Assembly: GCA_903632075.3 (NCBI GenBank)
Contig: CAHIKZ030003453.1
Location: forward strand, 26,001-90,000
Reading direction: 5' to 3'
Length of the DNA stretch: 64,000 nucleotides
Source: Acanthosepion pharaonis
Taxonomy: Eukaryota > Mollusca > Cephalopoda > Sepiida > Sepiidae
The notes beneath the pieces were generated by a model that ran no database searches, was not told where the DNA came from, and saw only the letters and a list, made by a program, of their open reading frames with translations. The number at the start of each line of letters is the position of its first letter. Within the stretch, counting starts at the first letter, position 1. The position numbers and the translations under genes are program-made. Of this stretch, positions 11,755 to 23,460 are shown one piece after another.

Positions 11755-12420
11755 AGTAGAGCCCGGCGTTGCCCAGGGATGTAACAGTAAGAGACAAATC
11801 AAGTACCGACCATCATAAAGACTGAAAAATAAAATTGACAAAGATTATTGTTTAAGGTTGATGGACACGCATGTCTTAATTAGTTTGTGTTTTTTTTTTT
11901 TTTTTACGAATTGGTCAAACTCAAATAAAAACATTGTTTTCAATCGTTATGAGTCTACTGATTGAATAGAATTTTATTATAAACAATTGTCTTGTAAATG
12001 GAATTTTTAAAGCATTCTGAATGTAAAAATAAAGAAAAAAGTGTGCAAGACAATAAGAAACATACCTGCCAATAAAAAAAAAGTGAAGTTTTGTTGAAAT
12101 CGGTTGAAAAATGTAGGAAATCAGATCACATATAAATGAACACACACAGACACAAACAACCTGGGTTTTATAATAAGTATCGATATGAGTTGTCCCCCTT
12201 TCATTCTGGCGACAAAATCGTGTTTTATCGTTTTCAAATTCATTTCGTGCAAAAACAATTGTTTTTCCAATTTTGGGCGCTGTCAGAACCACTGTAAGGT
12301 AATTTTACTCGGTATTGTGAAGTTTTGTTGAAATCGGTTGAAAAATGTAGGAAATCCGATCCAATATATAAACGTACAGACACACACACACACACACAAA
12401 ATCTGCGTTTTATAATAAGT
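11755..12420 (+). mobile_element. Retroposon E (GCCCGGCGTTGCCC type) with target duplication
   Basis: Begins AGTAGAGCCCGGCGTTGCCC and ends in (CA)n followed by TTTTATAATAAGT. It is flanked by an imperfect 11-bp direct repeat (AAGATACTATC at 11744, AAGATCCTATC at 12421). The 3' part exists as two successive tails: TTTTGTTGAAATCGGTTGAA plus CA run plus TTTTATAATAAGT occurs at about 12085-12178 and again at 12318-12420. A second copy with the same double-tail layout is at 51306-51945. No ORF is conserved. The GCCCGG head and TTTTATA tail resemble non-autonomous elements mobilised by RTE-like LINEs (inference). Confidence 0.7.
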
Positions 12421-12504
12421 AAGATCCTATCTTAAAAATATTGGGTGGTCTGGAAAGTTCATGGCAATTTTTAAAGTAAATTAAAGTGCACAACAAATTA
12501 TTCA

Positions 12505-13051
12505 GTATATATCTATATTTCTGAGATGAGGTATTATGTACACTATTTACATTATTCGAACTATTGTCCTCATCTTTGTTGCCATATTTATTACGTTTCG
12601 GCTGTTGTATGCTCCGGCCTTCTTCAGGTGGCTGGAATGTCAAACTGAACCCTTTATTTTGCTCACTGGGGTAGACTATTCTAGTTCCACGTGCCATGTT
12701 TAATGTATATCAGTTATCTCTCGTTAATTCCCCTCTCAAAAGTTCTCCACTGCCTTAACCAGGTGTTGAACTCACACTCTTTGGGTCTTGTTACTGGATC
12801 TAACCAATGCCTTTATCCACTGTGCAATCTGTCAGGACACATGGCACAGTGGATAAAGGCTCTTGGAGAGGGGAATTAACAGCTGATAACTGACATCTAC
12901 TAGACATAGCACGTGGAACTAGAACAGTTTACCCCAGTGAGTGAAATAAAGGGTTCACTTTGACATTTCATCCACTTGGAGAAGGCTGGAGCGTACAATG
13001 GCTGAAACGTAATAAATATGCGGACAATAGTCCGAATAATGTAAGTAGTAA
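12505..13051. repeat. SINE-A inverted (head-to-head) dimer inserted in the mariner
   Basis: The left half is antisense and the right half sense, meeting at a tRNA-like head (CACATGGCACAGTGGATAAA at 12838). Both halves carry the body (GGCACGTGGAACTAGAACAG, CCCCAGTGAG) and the stem motif with GAAACGTAATAAATATG. The whole inverted unit is flanked by a perfect 10-bp direct repeat, AAATTATTCA (12495-12504 and 13052-13061), so the dimer inserted as one event. Confidence 0.8.
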
Positions 13052-13669
13052 AAATTATTCAACTAAATATGAACCATTTAGTTTTACAACCTTTCTCCAT
13101 TTTTCCTTCAACTTACAGATTCCATCTTCCCAGAATTTTTGTAGTTTCTTGGCTAAGAACTCATTATGTTTTTTTTTTTTTTTTTTTTTTTTTTTGTCGT
13201 CATCCAAAGAATTAAAATTTTTACCATTTGAGATTTTGCAAGCACCTGAATAAATGAAAATCCAAAGGAGCAGTGTCTGGTGAAATATGGTGGGTTGTGG
13301 TAGCACATCTCAGTCAAGCTGCAACAATTTTTGCCAGGTCATTAAAGAAATGTGAGGTCTGGCACTACCCTGATGGAAAAACAACACCTTTCCTGTTTAC
13401 CAATTCTGGGTGTTTTTCTTGAATTGCTGTTTATAATTCATCCAGTTGCAAGCAGTACTTTTCAGAATCAACTGACTGGACACTTGGTAGAAGCTCACAG
13501 TACAGGATTCCTTTCTGTTGTAACCTAGGGAAGGTTACTGAATAGAATAATCACATGAAGCTTGATAATGAACAATAATACTTAGGACAAGAACAACACA
13601 CATAAGATTTGACAGCAGTGTGTAGAAGTAGTAGTCAAGTGAATTTCACAATGGCTCTCCAACTGCAGA

Positions 13670-13859
13670 CGGTATCTACGAACTGTCCCACACAATCAGG
13701 TGTGGCACAAGGCCAAATTTAATGTGGGGTTTCCAATCCCGTAGGGTCAGCCAAAAATTCCCCATAGACCCTGTATAAAGCAGGGTCGGGTAGGTGTTTC
13801 CCGAGACAAAACTCTGCCTTTTGGCATAGTCCCGTCTGGGGATGCTCTCTGTAGACGAA
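13670..13859. repeat. Short retroposon-like insertion with 15-bp target duplication
   Basis: Flanked by TCTCCAACTGCAGAC (13655-13669) and TCTCCAACTACAGAC (13860-13874), inside the mariner. The insert starts GGTATCTACGAACTGTCCCA, is GC-richer than its surroundings and shows no tRNA-like boxes. It is weakly similar in layout to the - strand of the insert at 32676-32976. Confidence 0.6.
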
Positions 13860-14709
13860 TCTCCAACTACAGACCAACCCATACAGTATTTACTACTGTA
13901 TTTATGGGACTTGTGGCATACCCATTATTGTCTGTAGATATTCTACAATACATTCCAGTGCCACCAGATACACTACATGACTTTCTTTGGATGATTCTTA
14001 CCCCAGGATCTTTTTTGCTGAACATTGTTGCAAATGATCCAGTTCTCATCACTTGTCACAATTTGCTTCCAAAAGAGCACATTTTCATTGCGTTTATACA
14101 GCAAATCCCTGAGGAAATGCAATGCAAAGATTCTTTTCACTCAGATCATGTACCTAAACATGGTAGTGATTTGAGTACCCATGCTTCACTAAGTGCTCAT
14201 GGGTAGTGGATTTTGATAAATTTAATGTTTCTGCTAATTCCAACATTGTGTAATACAGTTTATTACCAATCAATGTCTTGATTTGTTAATCATCTGTAGT
14301 GGGGGTGGGTGTCTGCCTGAGCATTCTTCATCAGTAAAACTAAAATCACCAACTCTAAACTTAGCGAACCACTTCTATACAGTTCTGTCAGCTAAAGCAC
14401 CTTCATCATGCATAGCACATACCATTTTTGTTGCTTGCAAGACATTTTTGCCTTTATGGTTATATAAAAAAAAAAAAGACATGCATCAAGTGTCTAAAAT
14501 GAATCTTTTTAAAATCTTCCAGTTTCATAGAGATGCAAAATTGACACAAATTAAGTAATTTTAAACTTTATTTCTCAAGAGATAGTTTGAAGTATGCTCT
14601 AAAAATGTAAATGTAAGCTTATTATATCTGTCAATAGATTTGATGTTTTCTAACGTGTTGGAACATGAACGACTAAAAATTGGCATGAACTTTCCAAACA
14701 ACCCAATAC

Positions 14710-15040
14710 ATTACATAAAGACTAATTTTAGATGTATGCTGAATTTGAACTTTGATCTATTTTTGGCAGTTAGGAATTATACCTTTCTCTGTATAATGTT
14801 CACTGTGTGTTATTTATAAGTCTTGAATTAAGTGCATTGACAAAAAGCTTATTGAAAATGTTTTTGTTAGGTGGCACATTTATTGGTGTATTAGTGTTAT
14901 AAAAAAAAAATAACAAGAACCCAACTCTTAATAACATTTTTAAACAGTCATATTTGGTAATTAAGAATACATCTACTTTCCACAACTTTTGTACTATCTA
15001 TAACAGTAATGATACAACAGTTACTGTAGTTTAGCAAAAG
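14710..15040. other. AT-rich stretch, nothing recognised
   Basis: No coding similarity or repeat was recognised between the mariner and the next SINE. Confidence 0.5.
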
Positions 15041-15042
15041 GA

Positions 15043-15325
15043 GGTACGGTGGAGTAATAGATAGTGGCTCGGATTCAGGAATCGGAGACCTAAGTTCGAA
15101 TTCCATCTGAATCCATTACATTCGTGTATATGCTTGGGAAAAGGTATGAATGAAAGGTATGAATCCTCTTCTCCCCCAGTTATGGGTAAATAACAGGACA
15201 GATTAGGGTGGCAACTGGCCTGCTGCAGAAAGAAATGGCAACCTACTGCAGGAAAAAAAATCTGCCTCCTGTATCGAAAGATACATGATCGACTAAGTGT
15301 ATATCACACATGGCACATAACTGAG
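15043..15325 (+). repeat. tRNA-derived SINE-B, full length
   Basis: The head contains an A-box-like TGGAGTAATAGATAG and a B-box-like GTTCGAATTCC at the spacing of a tRNA gene. It is followed by the conserved body (CATTACATTCGTGTATATGC, GGTATGAATCCTCTTCTCCC, TATGGGTAAATAACAGGACA, GGCAACTGGCCTGC) and the tail AAAGATACATGATCGACTAA..CACATGGCACATAACTG. An 11-bp segment near 15143 is duplicated (AAAGGTATGAATG). Confidence 0.8.
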
Positions 15326-15849
15326 TATAGCAAAAAGAATAATCCTTGAAAGTTGCTAACAATTTAGCCAAAAAGTGCCTAGAATCAAACTTTTGGACAA
15401 TTTTACATTAATCCTGGAAAAGAAGTCTCTTGTACATAAACCAAAAATCTAAGAAAATTTAAAGTATCTGTCTTCAATGATATATGTATTAAAGACAGAA
15501 AGCTGTACTAACCAAATATATAAACTTATGTAATATATATAATTAATACTAGGTACCTCCACAAAAAATGAATTTTTACAAATGAAAAATTTTTCTTGAA
15601 GCTTATATTTTAATTTCAAATTAATAGATTTTAAAGTACTTGGTAATCTTAAAAGTTTAGGAAAATATTCTTCATAATGTTTTATTGATTTTAGATGCTT
15701 TGGTTTTAAATTTACTATCTTTAACATTCTTATTTTCTGATAATGATATCTATATCTACAAAAATCAATGCATTTACGCACATGCAAATAAGACAAAATT
15801 CTTTTTAAAATACTGGTGATCACTAAATTGTAATAAGCTTTTTTTGAAA

Positions 15850-16192
15850 AGTTATCGCTTTCCGGTTGATGATTAGATCACTTTCCGGTTGATGATTAGT
15901 TATCGCTTTCGGTTGATGATTAGTTAATCGCTTTCCGATTGATGATTAGTTAATCGCTTTCCGGTTGATGATTAGTTAATCGCTTTCCGGTTGATGATTA
16001 GTTAATCGCTTTCGGTTGATGATTAATAATCGCTTTCCGGTTGATGATTAGTTAATACGCTTTCCGGTTGATGATTAGTTAATACGCTTTCCGGTTGATG
16101 ATTAGTTAATACGCTTTCCGGTTGATGATTAGTTAATACGCTTTCCGGTTGATGATTAGTTAATACGCTTTCCGGTTGATGATTAGTTAATA
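15850..16192. repeat. 26-27-bp minisatellite, 13 units
   Basis: The unit is CGCTTTCCGGTTGATGATTA followed by GTTAAT or GTTAATA. The first seven units are 24-26 bp with small deletions and one substitution. The last six (from 16031) are 27 bp and essentially identical, so the array appears to be growing or homogenising at its 3' end. It sits between flanks that resemble the AT-rich repeat at 59970-60140. Confidence 0.95.
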
Positions 16193-16404
16193 TAATTTTT
16201 ACTGAATAACAATATCACCTAAACATTAAAAGTTAATGAAGAATTTTAAAAAATTTAAAACTTCAATAAAAAGTGAAAATTCTTGTAAAAATTCATGACT
16301 CATAGAAAAAATTTTTTTTAAAGATAATTGCAATTCTCTTTCTAATTCTAAGTGTGCTTTTGCTTCTATTTTCCTTTAAAACTTGTCTCTTCATTAGGCT
16401 TACA

Positions 16405-16730
16405 TCTGCATCACTTTTTTCTGTACGATCACTGAAATCTAGCAATATCGATCTTGGTCAGTACCTAGATGGGTGACCACATTTTAAATACATGGTTTAC
16501 TCAGAAATCAAAAAGATAGACATAAGTGTGGTTTACATTGGATTCAGGTGTTGAATGTGTGAGTATATGATGGATAAAAGCTCAGAATTGGAAATCTGAG
16601 TTCCAATTCCAGTAAGTGTTGTTACATTCACATGTGCAAATATCTTTGAGAAAGTTATGAACCCACTCCCCCCATCTATGGGTTAATTACTAGGGCTTGT
16701 ATTGGTAAATCATTAACTCCCCCAAAATTC
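16405..16730 (+). repeat. 5S rRNA/tRNA composite SINE, degraded
   Basis: The 5S-like part is CTTGGTCAGTACCTAGATGG followed by GTGACCAC (16452-16480), matching the 3' half of 5S rRNA. About 75 bp later is a tRNA-like part with TATGATGGATAAAAGC and GAGTTCCAATTCC. The body GGTTAATTACTAGGGCTTGT matches the copies at 45560 and 53690. Confidence 0.65.
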
Positions 16731-16829
16731 TTAGAATCTAAAAATATTTTCTGGCTTTAAATTATCTGCAAAAGGTTGATAAGCTTTTAAAAATGACCAT
16801 CAATCAGTCAAGCAAAACATTTTCAGGCC

Positions 16830-17290
16830 ATGGTAGTATTAGTATCCTTCTGTAGAATGACATTTCTGTTACCTCAAATCTCCTTTTCATTTACGAGGAA
16901 AATGTCCAGCATTCACTGCTGTATAGGAAAATTGATATTACATAACGGCTTAGCACTTTTTTTCTTTGTTTCTAATGAAATTTTTCTGTTTCTTTCTATT
17001 TTGCTTCGTATTTTGGAATCTTTTTTTTTTTGTTATTCGAATACACTATGGGAATTTGTCTTCACATTTTCTGTCTACTGTTAAAAAAATACTTCCAGAT
17101 ATTTACATTTTCATACCTTCTTGATTTTGGTATCTCCAGCTTGTAGTTTATATCTTGAGATGTTTCACTTTCTTGCAACCATCTTTTCTGACCATTGGTA
17201 GTTAGTCTTTTCTTCTCACTTTCCTTTACTACCTTCTCTTGGAGTTCTTGCAGTTTCCTTTGTGTCTGCAAACACTGCAATCTGCATATT
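16830..17290 (-). pseudogene. LINE reverse-transcriptase fragment, antisense
   Basis: The - strand ORF 17062-17280 reads TQRKLQELQEKVVKESEKKR followed by LTTNGQKRW. This resembles the RT segment D-TQ-KLQ-LL-KV-EES-KKGL-IN-KKT of invertebrate LINE polyproteins. Continuing down the - strand, 16830-17040 reads KISLETKKKVLSRYVI and YSSECWT, the usual downstream block (K-RVL-CYV-STLLYG-ECWT). The highly conserved FADD box is not in the fragment. Stops and shifts are present. Confidence 0.7.
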
Positions 17291-17299
17291 TGGGAATAA

Positions 17300-17718
17300 T
17301 CAACCTCTTACAATGAGAGAGGGAGTCAACATACTGTCAATAGGGTTTAGAATACACTAACTGCTGAGGGGTAACCCTCCACTTGGAGTTACTTTCTGTG
17401 TGGATATTTGCAAACTTGAATGTAAACCAGACTTATGTCTGTCTTTTTGATTTCAGTGTAAACCACATATTTAAAATGCTGTGTGTAATGTTAATACTAC
17501 CTGACACATGGTTGGGTTATTGGCAACTAATTTGGCTCCTCCACCAGGCTTTTCTGAGATTTCTTCCTAACCAATAAAAATGGAGCCCTTCTGAGTCTTA
17601 TTTGCCATATTTTTGTTCTTCTCTTGAAGTCGATGCTACACTCACTTGACTATATCCTTTTTTATCCATTCTTTGTCAACCTTTTGCTTTATTACTGTTA
17701 CTTTGCCTAGTTTTAACT

Positions 17719-17749
<31 letters not shown>

Positions 17750-18020
17750 TTGCAAATAACTCATTATGGCATGAGTGAGACTATTTTAATTTATCCACAG
17801 CATTTGCAAGAATATCTCTTACTCAATTCATTACAGAATTTTTTTTAACGAAAAAAAAAAGATTTTGGTTCCTTAGAAGATTGCAAAAGACATTTTGAAC
17901 AGATGTTTTGCCGAGAGGGTGGGATAAAGTTCTAGGAAGATAAAATTCTGCATATGGCAGAAGATACTGAATAAACTTAAAGGAAAGGAATTTTTATTTA
18001 TTAATCTGACAGATTTTTAT
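17300..18020. other. Intron stretch with a (TA)n(TG)n microsatellite, nothing else recognised
   Basis: A TA then TG repeat lies at about 17720-17749. Otherwise no element was recognised. Confidence 0.5.
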
Positions 18021-18021
18021 T

Positions 18022-18114
18022 ACTTAAACGTTATTTTTAATGGATACTTGTATTTGAATAGACGTTCAGTTTATTTACGACTGAAATACGAGTATCCACT
18101 AAAAATGTTTAAGT
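18022..18114. repeat. Short inverted repeat, about 32-bp arms
   Basis: ACTTAAACGTTATTTTTAAT followed by GGATACTTGTATTT (18022-18055) pairs with AAATACGAGTATCC followed by ACTAAAAATGTTTAAGT (18084-18114). The loop is about 28 bp. The arms differ at only a few positions. It may be a small MITE. Confidence 0.8.
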
Positions 18115-18119
18115 TAAAA

Positions 18120-19005
18120 AAAATTACACAATCTGATGCTAGGCTACTTGTATTCAAGTATGTCTGCCTGCTATGGTGGCTAGCCAATCCCTTTTGTTTG
18201 TAAGTGCTTACTCAGGCACATTTGTGCTTGTTCAACATCAAAAAAAAAAAACTCGGCGCTAATGGAGTAGATAGTTTCAGCCTCTTAGCTTAGTGGCATT
18301 CTTAGACCAATGAAGACATGAAACTTTCTAAGTATTAAATCCAGAGAGGAGCAAGAAGCCGTGCAATAGAAGGAACGGTTACCATAGAACTTACATCATC
18401 TTTGTTCAGGCATGTTTACCTTGCTGAGGTATTGCTTCCGATGGTACCTCTTTTATCTGATATCTATCTATACTGTATATCCTTTGGTTCTGTTTCTTAT
18501 TTTCTCTCTCTCTCTTTCTATTTATTTTTATTGTGTTCTTTACATTTGCTAGTATGCTTGACTCTTGCATGCTTACTAAGCTGTAGCATTTGTAGACATG
18601 CCCAGTAAATGGTAGTTGTCCAAATTTTATATTAAGTTGTGATAAATCTTTTTCAATTGTAGCTATTAAGTTGATAGGTAGTGTACCCAATACTGCTGCC
18701 ATATCTGGTCTGGTGCTCTTGCTATATAACAAGATAGTCAACAAAAGCCAAAGGGTCTGCAATGTTATCAGTCTTGACCTGGCATCTCAACATCAGTCAT
18801 TTCCCACCTTGATGTGGCTTCCCTCTCTTTTGTCTATAAATATTTTCATGGCAGTTGATCTAATGAACTCTCCTTAACAGCATGAATTTAAGCATACACT
18901 AGATTGGCAAATAGGTCTCATTGTTTTATTGTTGAAATACCTAGATGCAACCATAAATTAGGTTCTTGCATTTCTTATCTCTGGAATTCTCTTCGAATTT
19001 CCTGC
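18120..19005. other. Intron stretch with an unassigned partly open antisense frame
   Basis: The - strand at 18406-18762 is open for 118 codons and includes LNIKFGQLPFTGHVYKCYSL, which looks protein-like and may be a LINE or repeat relic. I do not recognise the family. Elsewhere nothing was seen. Confidence 0.35.
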
Positions 19006-19009
19006 TGTC

Positions 19010-19400
19010 CTGGGTAAGGCGATAAACTGCGTCCAACAGCAAGGCCTCTGATGAGGTTTTGAGAAGCGTGGAACCACCTCTTAATTGCTGGTGTTTCCAG
19101 GTCCACCCTGACTCGAGCTGGTAGCACCTGTTAGGGTCCCAGCTATGGGCAAATCGTTTATCCTGAAACTGAGGTAAAAAAGATTATAAAATATTACCAG
19201 TAATATGTTTTTGAAGATAAAATAACTATTACCAGCTATATGTTTTTGGAAAAATAATATTAGCAGCTATATGTTTTTGAGGGAAAAAAATATTAGCAGA
19301 CATAGATTTTTGACAAAACAAAAATATTAACAGGAAGAAAAAAAAAAGTTGTCGGCATTAAATGACCCTTTGAGGTTGATGTGCCGTAAAACAAACCAAA
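19010..19400 (+). repeat. SINE-C with TTGGCATTAAATAACC-type tail
   Basis: The body is GGCGATAAACTGCGTCCAAC..AGCAAGGCCTCTGATGAGG..GCGTGGAACCACCTCTTAAT..GTCCCAGCTATGGGCAAATC. It is followed by several loose repeats of ACCAGCTATATGTTTTTGA (19195-19320), then GGCATTAAATGACC..GATGTGCCGTAAAACAAACC. Related copies are near 25895-26370 and 27685-27850. Confidence 0.65.
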
Positions 19401-22050
19401 ACCAATTTCCTGCTTCTCTGCTATCTACAATCTTCAAAAATTTAAATTCCACGTCAATTGCCATTTTCTACCTTCTTGAAGTCTGTTCTTTTATTGCCTT
19501 TTCTCCTCAATAAAGTCTTCTCCTTCTCTTCCATTCTCAGTAACCCCCTCAGGGTGAAAGAATTAAAGTCATAAATTTAAAATTTGTTAATATTTAGCTT
19601 TTAATAACTGAAAAGGAGAAACATGTCTGCTTGTTGACAAAAGTAATGAAAATTAAATGAGCTTTAACTTGTTTAGTTTTATTACAGTGCACCATACAAC
19701 TTAAAGTATGCTTTCATTGGATTATTTATTTCCATAAAATACTGTACCCAATGTCAACTGGGCCACTCAAGGTGGAGGGCTACTGAAGACTGTTGTTTGA
19801 GTGGTAACAGTCATGGGTGCAGTTTATAAGGATATGTGGGAAAGAATGGTTAACCCTAGACTTGAAGAGGCTAAAATTGTAGTGGTTGGGAACGCAAGTT
19901 TTTGGGGGAATAAGCTCTTTACCAATGGAATATGAAGGAAATGAGGTTGGTTTGCCTCTATGCAGTGTATCAAGTCTTAACTGGGGGAAACTAAGGAATG
20001 TAGCTCGTTTGAACATTTTTCATTGAAATGGTGATAGTAATGAGACTTGCGTCGTTTTTGTTTGTGGAGAAAGAGGTGGTATGGTGGAAAACAATTATGA
20101 CATCAATCAATTTATGGTATTGTTTACCGAGAACACTTGATGGAAGGCATTACTGCCTACGAGGGATAATGCAGTTGCTGGCTATAGGTTCTTAATGATC
20201 ATGACCAGAGCTATCTGGCTAAAGTCATCAGCAGTAACAGACATTCACCTCCACATTTATTCTAGGTGGTACCAAATACATATCAAGCAGATCAGTTTAG
20301 CATTCTAGCATTTTTTTTTCCTCACTGCAAGCAAGGTGATAATTTCACCAAGATGCAAGGGGCTACTGGGAGTGAAAGAGAATAAAAAGAAATTAGGAGG
20401 GACCGGAAACCCAATGGATAAACCTCTACTCCTGATCAAAAGATGGGGGAAGGATTGTGAACTGGTGTGATAGCCAAACCTATCAACTCCTACTGGGTAA
20501 AAAAAAAAATGAATTAAAGTTTCTGAGTTTAGGCAGAAACAGAAATATAAATTAAAAGCATATGCAATTCAGTTGCATGCATTTAAAAAGGGACAGTTAA
20601 TTATGTATGTGATGTTCTTTAATGAATTTTAACTGCTTAAGTTGCGATGTTTCCTAAAAATAAGAAGAGGTAAAAGTTAAGATAAAGATAATATTTGTTA
20701 ATCATTTGTTTGATAGTTTAGTGCAGTTGAGCCATTTCCAGCTTTGTTACAACTTATATGAACACAAAAGGGACATTTTACAAAATAATACATCAAATGT
20801 GTTGGTTGCCTACTATAATGAAACTGACCACAATTTTTGGTATAAAAAGTGCTACTCTATTCAAAGGAGCAACTACGACAAATGAGTGCCTTAATTGCAA
20901 GGTCATCTACAGTATATTTGTGCCACAACATTTTACTATTGCTGGCAGATGTTCTAATATCACAGTGTGGAATACCTACTTACAAAAGTGATAGAAAGAA
21001 AAAGACTAAATGAATTCAGCTAGATATAAAAAAAAAAAAATCCCTGCACTCCTTTGTTGTATGCCTGTGTAGTCCTATCAACATACAAAATTTAGCCCAA
21101 TGAAGTCCTGAAGGATGAAATGTATCACAAGTAAATTTTTTCCACTTTGTCATAATTTTCCCCAATACTGTTCTTTATATACATATTAATACAAGTAAAA
21201 GGTTTGTCACTTAGCTGTTTGATGTTACTTTCAGCATCCTGACTTCAGTTTCATAGACAGACCCATCTGTCCATTCATTAGGGGTTTCAATTGACTGTTG
21301 AAACTGCTCATTTTTTTTTTTTTTGTTATGCACTTATTATTGGTGCAAGTTATATTTTCCTTCTTCATAGTGTATGTGTGCATTTGCACATGTGCACCCA
21401 TCTGCATACATGTAGAATGTCATGATTATTTGTCCTTAGACTCACTCCTTAACCTTTTCTCTGTCTTTTTTTCTTTTCTTTCTCCTCTTTTCTGTCAATT
21501 GTTGCCATTTGGCTTCTGTTTTTTTTTTTTTTTTCTTCTTTCTAGACAGGCTGTTGTTAATTTTTGAGCATCCTAGTTTTTTCACAAGTTAGGAAAATTA
21601 TATTTCATTTTTTACATAAATAATTAATTTTAATGCTTCAATAATAAAGTAAACATTTATAGATGTCTTTGCTTGGCCATTATTTTGTTTTCTTATCTGA
21701 TTTGGTGGTATCTTAAGTACTATTAGAGTATTAATTTTAGGTGGTTAAGTTTATAATTAAATTTTTATTTGAATTTGTATGCATATGCCTATATTCATAC
21801 ATTTATGCACAAAAAAAACTTTTCTTAGTCAATGCGTTTCATCCTCTGATGGACTTCATCAAGGAAAATGTAAGGATTTTATTTTGCAACATTATTTATA
21901 AACAAAAATAAAAATGTTAGTTTTTCAAAAAAAAAAAAAAAATTTAAGTTTAAGAAAAAAAATAGTCAAATATTCATTAAGATAAGTTTTCCATTTTATC
22001 CTTATTCATATTGTCTTTTTTTATAGATATATTTTCAGTTATATCTGAAA
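19400..22050. other. Intron stretch, mostly unassigned
   Basis: Contains reversed R-D (19525-19570) and sense R-D (about 20330-20400) fragments, and T tracts near 21309 and 21521. The stretch 21060-21180 (GAAGTCCTGAAGGATGAAAT..TATCACAAGTAAA) resembles 38090-38170. No host exon or larger element was recognised. Confidence 0.4.
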
Positions 22051-22052
22051 TT

Positions 22053-22053
22053 T

Positions 22054-22136
<83 letters not shown>

Positions 22137-22142
22137 CCACCC
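22053..22142. repeat. (CA)n(TA)n(CA)n compound microsatellite
   Basis: About 27 bp of CA, about 50 bp of TA, then a short imperfect CA/CCA run. Confidence 0.95.
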
Positions 22143-23340
22143 AAAGATATGAATACATGATAAAAAATGCTCCAAACTTAAGTTTTATCAAACTCTTCAT
22201 TATTAAGAGGAAAGTTCAAAGGATTTTTTTGGTTATTAAATTATATTTTTTTATTCTTTTTAGGATGTAAAAAAATTTGTTTACTTGCATCAGCAGTGGA
22301 CCATAAATTTGTATAAGAAATTTTAGTCTTTTGCAGTGAAATACATATTGATTTGGAAATTCTTGTAAAGAAACAAATCAAATAATTGCCGGATTTTAAA
22401 GAAACTTTTAGAACTTGTTCACATATGAATGAAATTATTTTAGAAGTTTTTTTTTTTTTTTGTTTGTTTGTTTGTTTAGGAAATCATGGTACAACATTTC
22501 TTTTAACATTTTATCTACACACATGCACATTGGCAGTTGACTCCTGTAAGATCATCTGCTCTTTGACAAGTTTTGTTTTTTGTCCTGTGCTATCCTCTTC
22601 ACTAGCAGAAAGCTAGTGGAGGAACTGGCTTAGATGCCAACCATCTGTCTATGTGTCAGGTTGTACTGGGTTACATGTTACCAGCAGCAGGCCTAAGCCT
22701 GACCTGACCTAGTTTATATTAATAAGAAAAGATTTTTTCTTGTATGCAAACAATATTTTCTTTTTTAGATTTAATGACTTTGGAAATTGCCCAAATAATT
22801 TCAGTTGTTTTTAGCTAAACTTTTAGGATTTTAATTACACACCATTTACTTTTTGTAATATAAGTTTTACTCTAGACAATCTAAATGTTGCTGTAAAAGT
22901 AGACATATTCTTAATTCTTGAATACTGTGGCCTTGTCATAATTGATGTTAAGAGTTAGCATTTGGGAATAATATCTGGTTTCAACAACTTTTATACTGTT
23001 TACAGTAGCACTTACACATTATAGTAGTATAAATAAAATTGTTGAAAATGATTAATAAATTAACTGAAAATACTTGGAATTAATGCATGTCGACAATTTC
23101 TACACTAAGATCAGAAAGGAAAGCATTTGTTCATATACAAGAAAAATATAAAGAAAAACTTAAAAGTATCTCATCAATTTTGCTTAACAAAATGTACTAA
23201 AGAAGTATTGCTGACCAAATACAAAACTAAAAATATGTGTGTGTGCAGGAGGTCTGTAAAAGTAAGTATTATACTAGTAATATAATAGTTGTTCTAGAAT
23301 TCATCTAATTCCTTAGAATCATTTTTAATGATTTTATTTT
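22143..23340. other. AT-rich intron stretch related to 47440-47700
   Basis: 22150-22400 shares ordered landmarks with 47440-47700: TTTTATCAA, TATTAAGAGGAAA, TTTACATCAGCAGT or TTGCATCAGCAGT, CAGTGAAAAATACAT, TTTGGAAATTCTTG. It is therefore a diverged dispersed repeat. The rest is unassigned. Confidence 0.45.
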
Positions 23341-23460
23341 CATAATTTTTATTATTTGTCTATATTTCTGAGATGAGATATTATGTATACTATTTACATT
23401 ATTTGGACTATTGTCCTCTTCTTTGTCGCCATATTTATTACATTTTAGTCGTTGGACAAC
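23341..23460 (-). repeat. SINE-A 3' fragment, antisense
   Basis: CTATATTTCTGAGATGAGAT, then ACTATTTACATTATTTGGAC, TATTGTCC and CGCCATATTTATTACATTTT. It ends at a truncated stem motif and is followed by a C/CA-rich run at 23479-23520. Confidence 0.7.

Larger units (their letters stand above)
12441..14706 (-). mobile_element. Mariner transposon, complete ends, disrupted by nested insertions
   Basis: The left end TTGGGTGGTCTGGAAAGTTC and the right end (reverse complement TTGGGTTGTTTGGAAAGTTC, ending at 14706) are mariner-type inverted terminal repeats. TA lies immediately outside both (12439-12440 and 14707-14708). The - strand encodes a broken mariner transposase: TSDENWIICNN near 14060, KYCLQLDEL and EKHPELVNRKGVVF near 13470-13390, then NGKNFNSLDDD, FLAKKLQKFWEDGICKL and NGSYLVE to a stop at 13055. 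A long T tract at 13171-13195 interrupts the last part. Frameshifts and two insertions (12505-13051 and 13670-13859) show it is inactive. A single-ORF D,D34D transposase is the intact family form. Confidence 0.9.

Noticed and set aside
13676..14052. Two antisense ORFs and a + ORF (13904-14206) as separate genes
   Set aside because: They fall inside the mariner and its nested insertion; the true coding trace is the broken mariner frame on the - strand.
15850..16192. CRISPR-like regular repeats
   Set aside because: Units are contiguous with no spacers and the genome is eukaryotic. It is a minisatellite.
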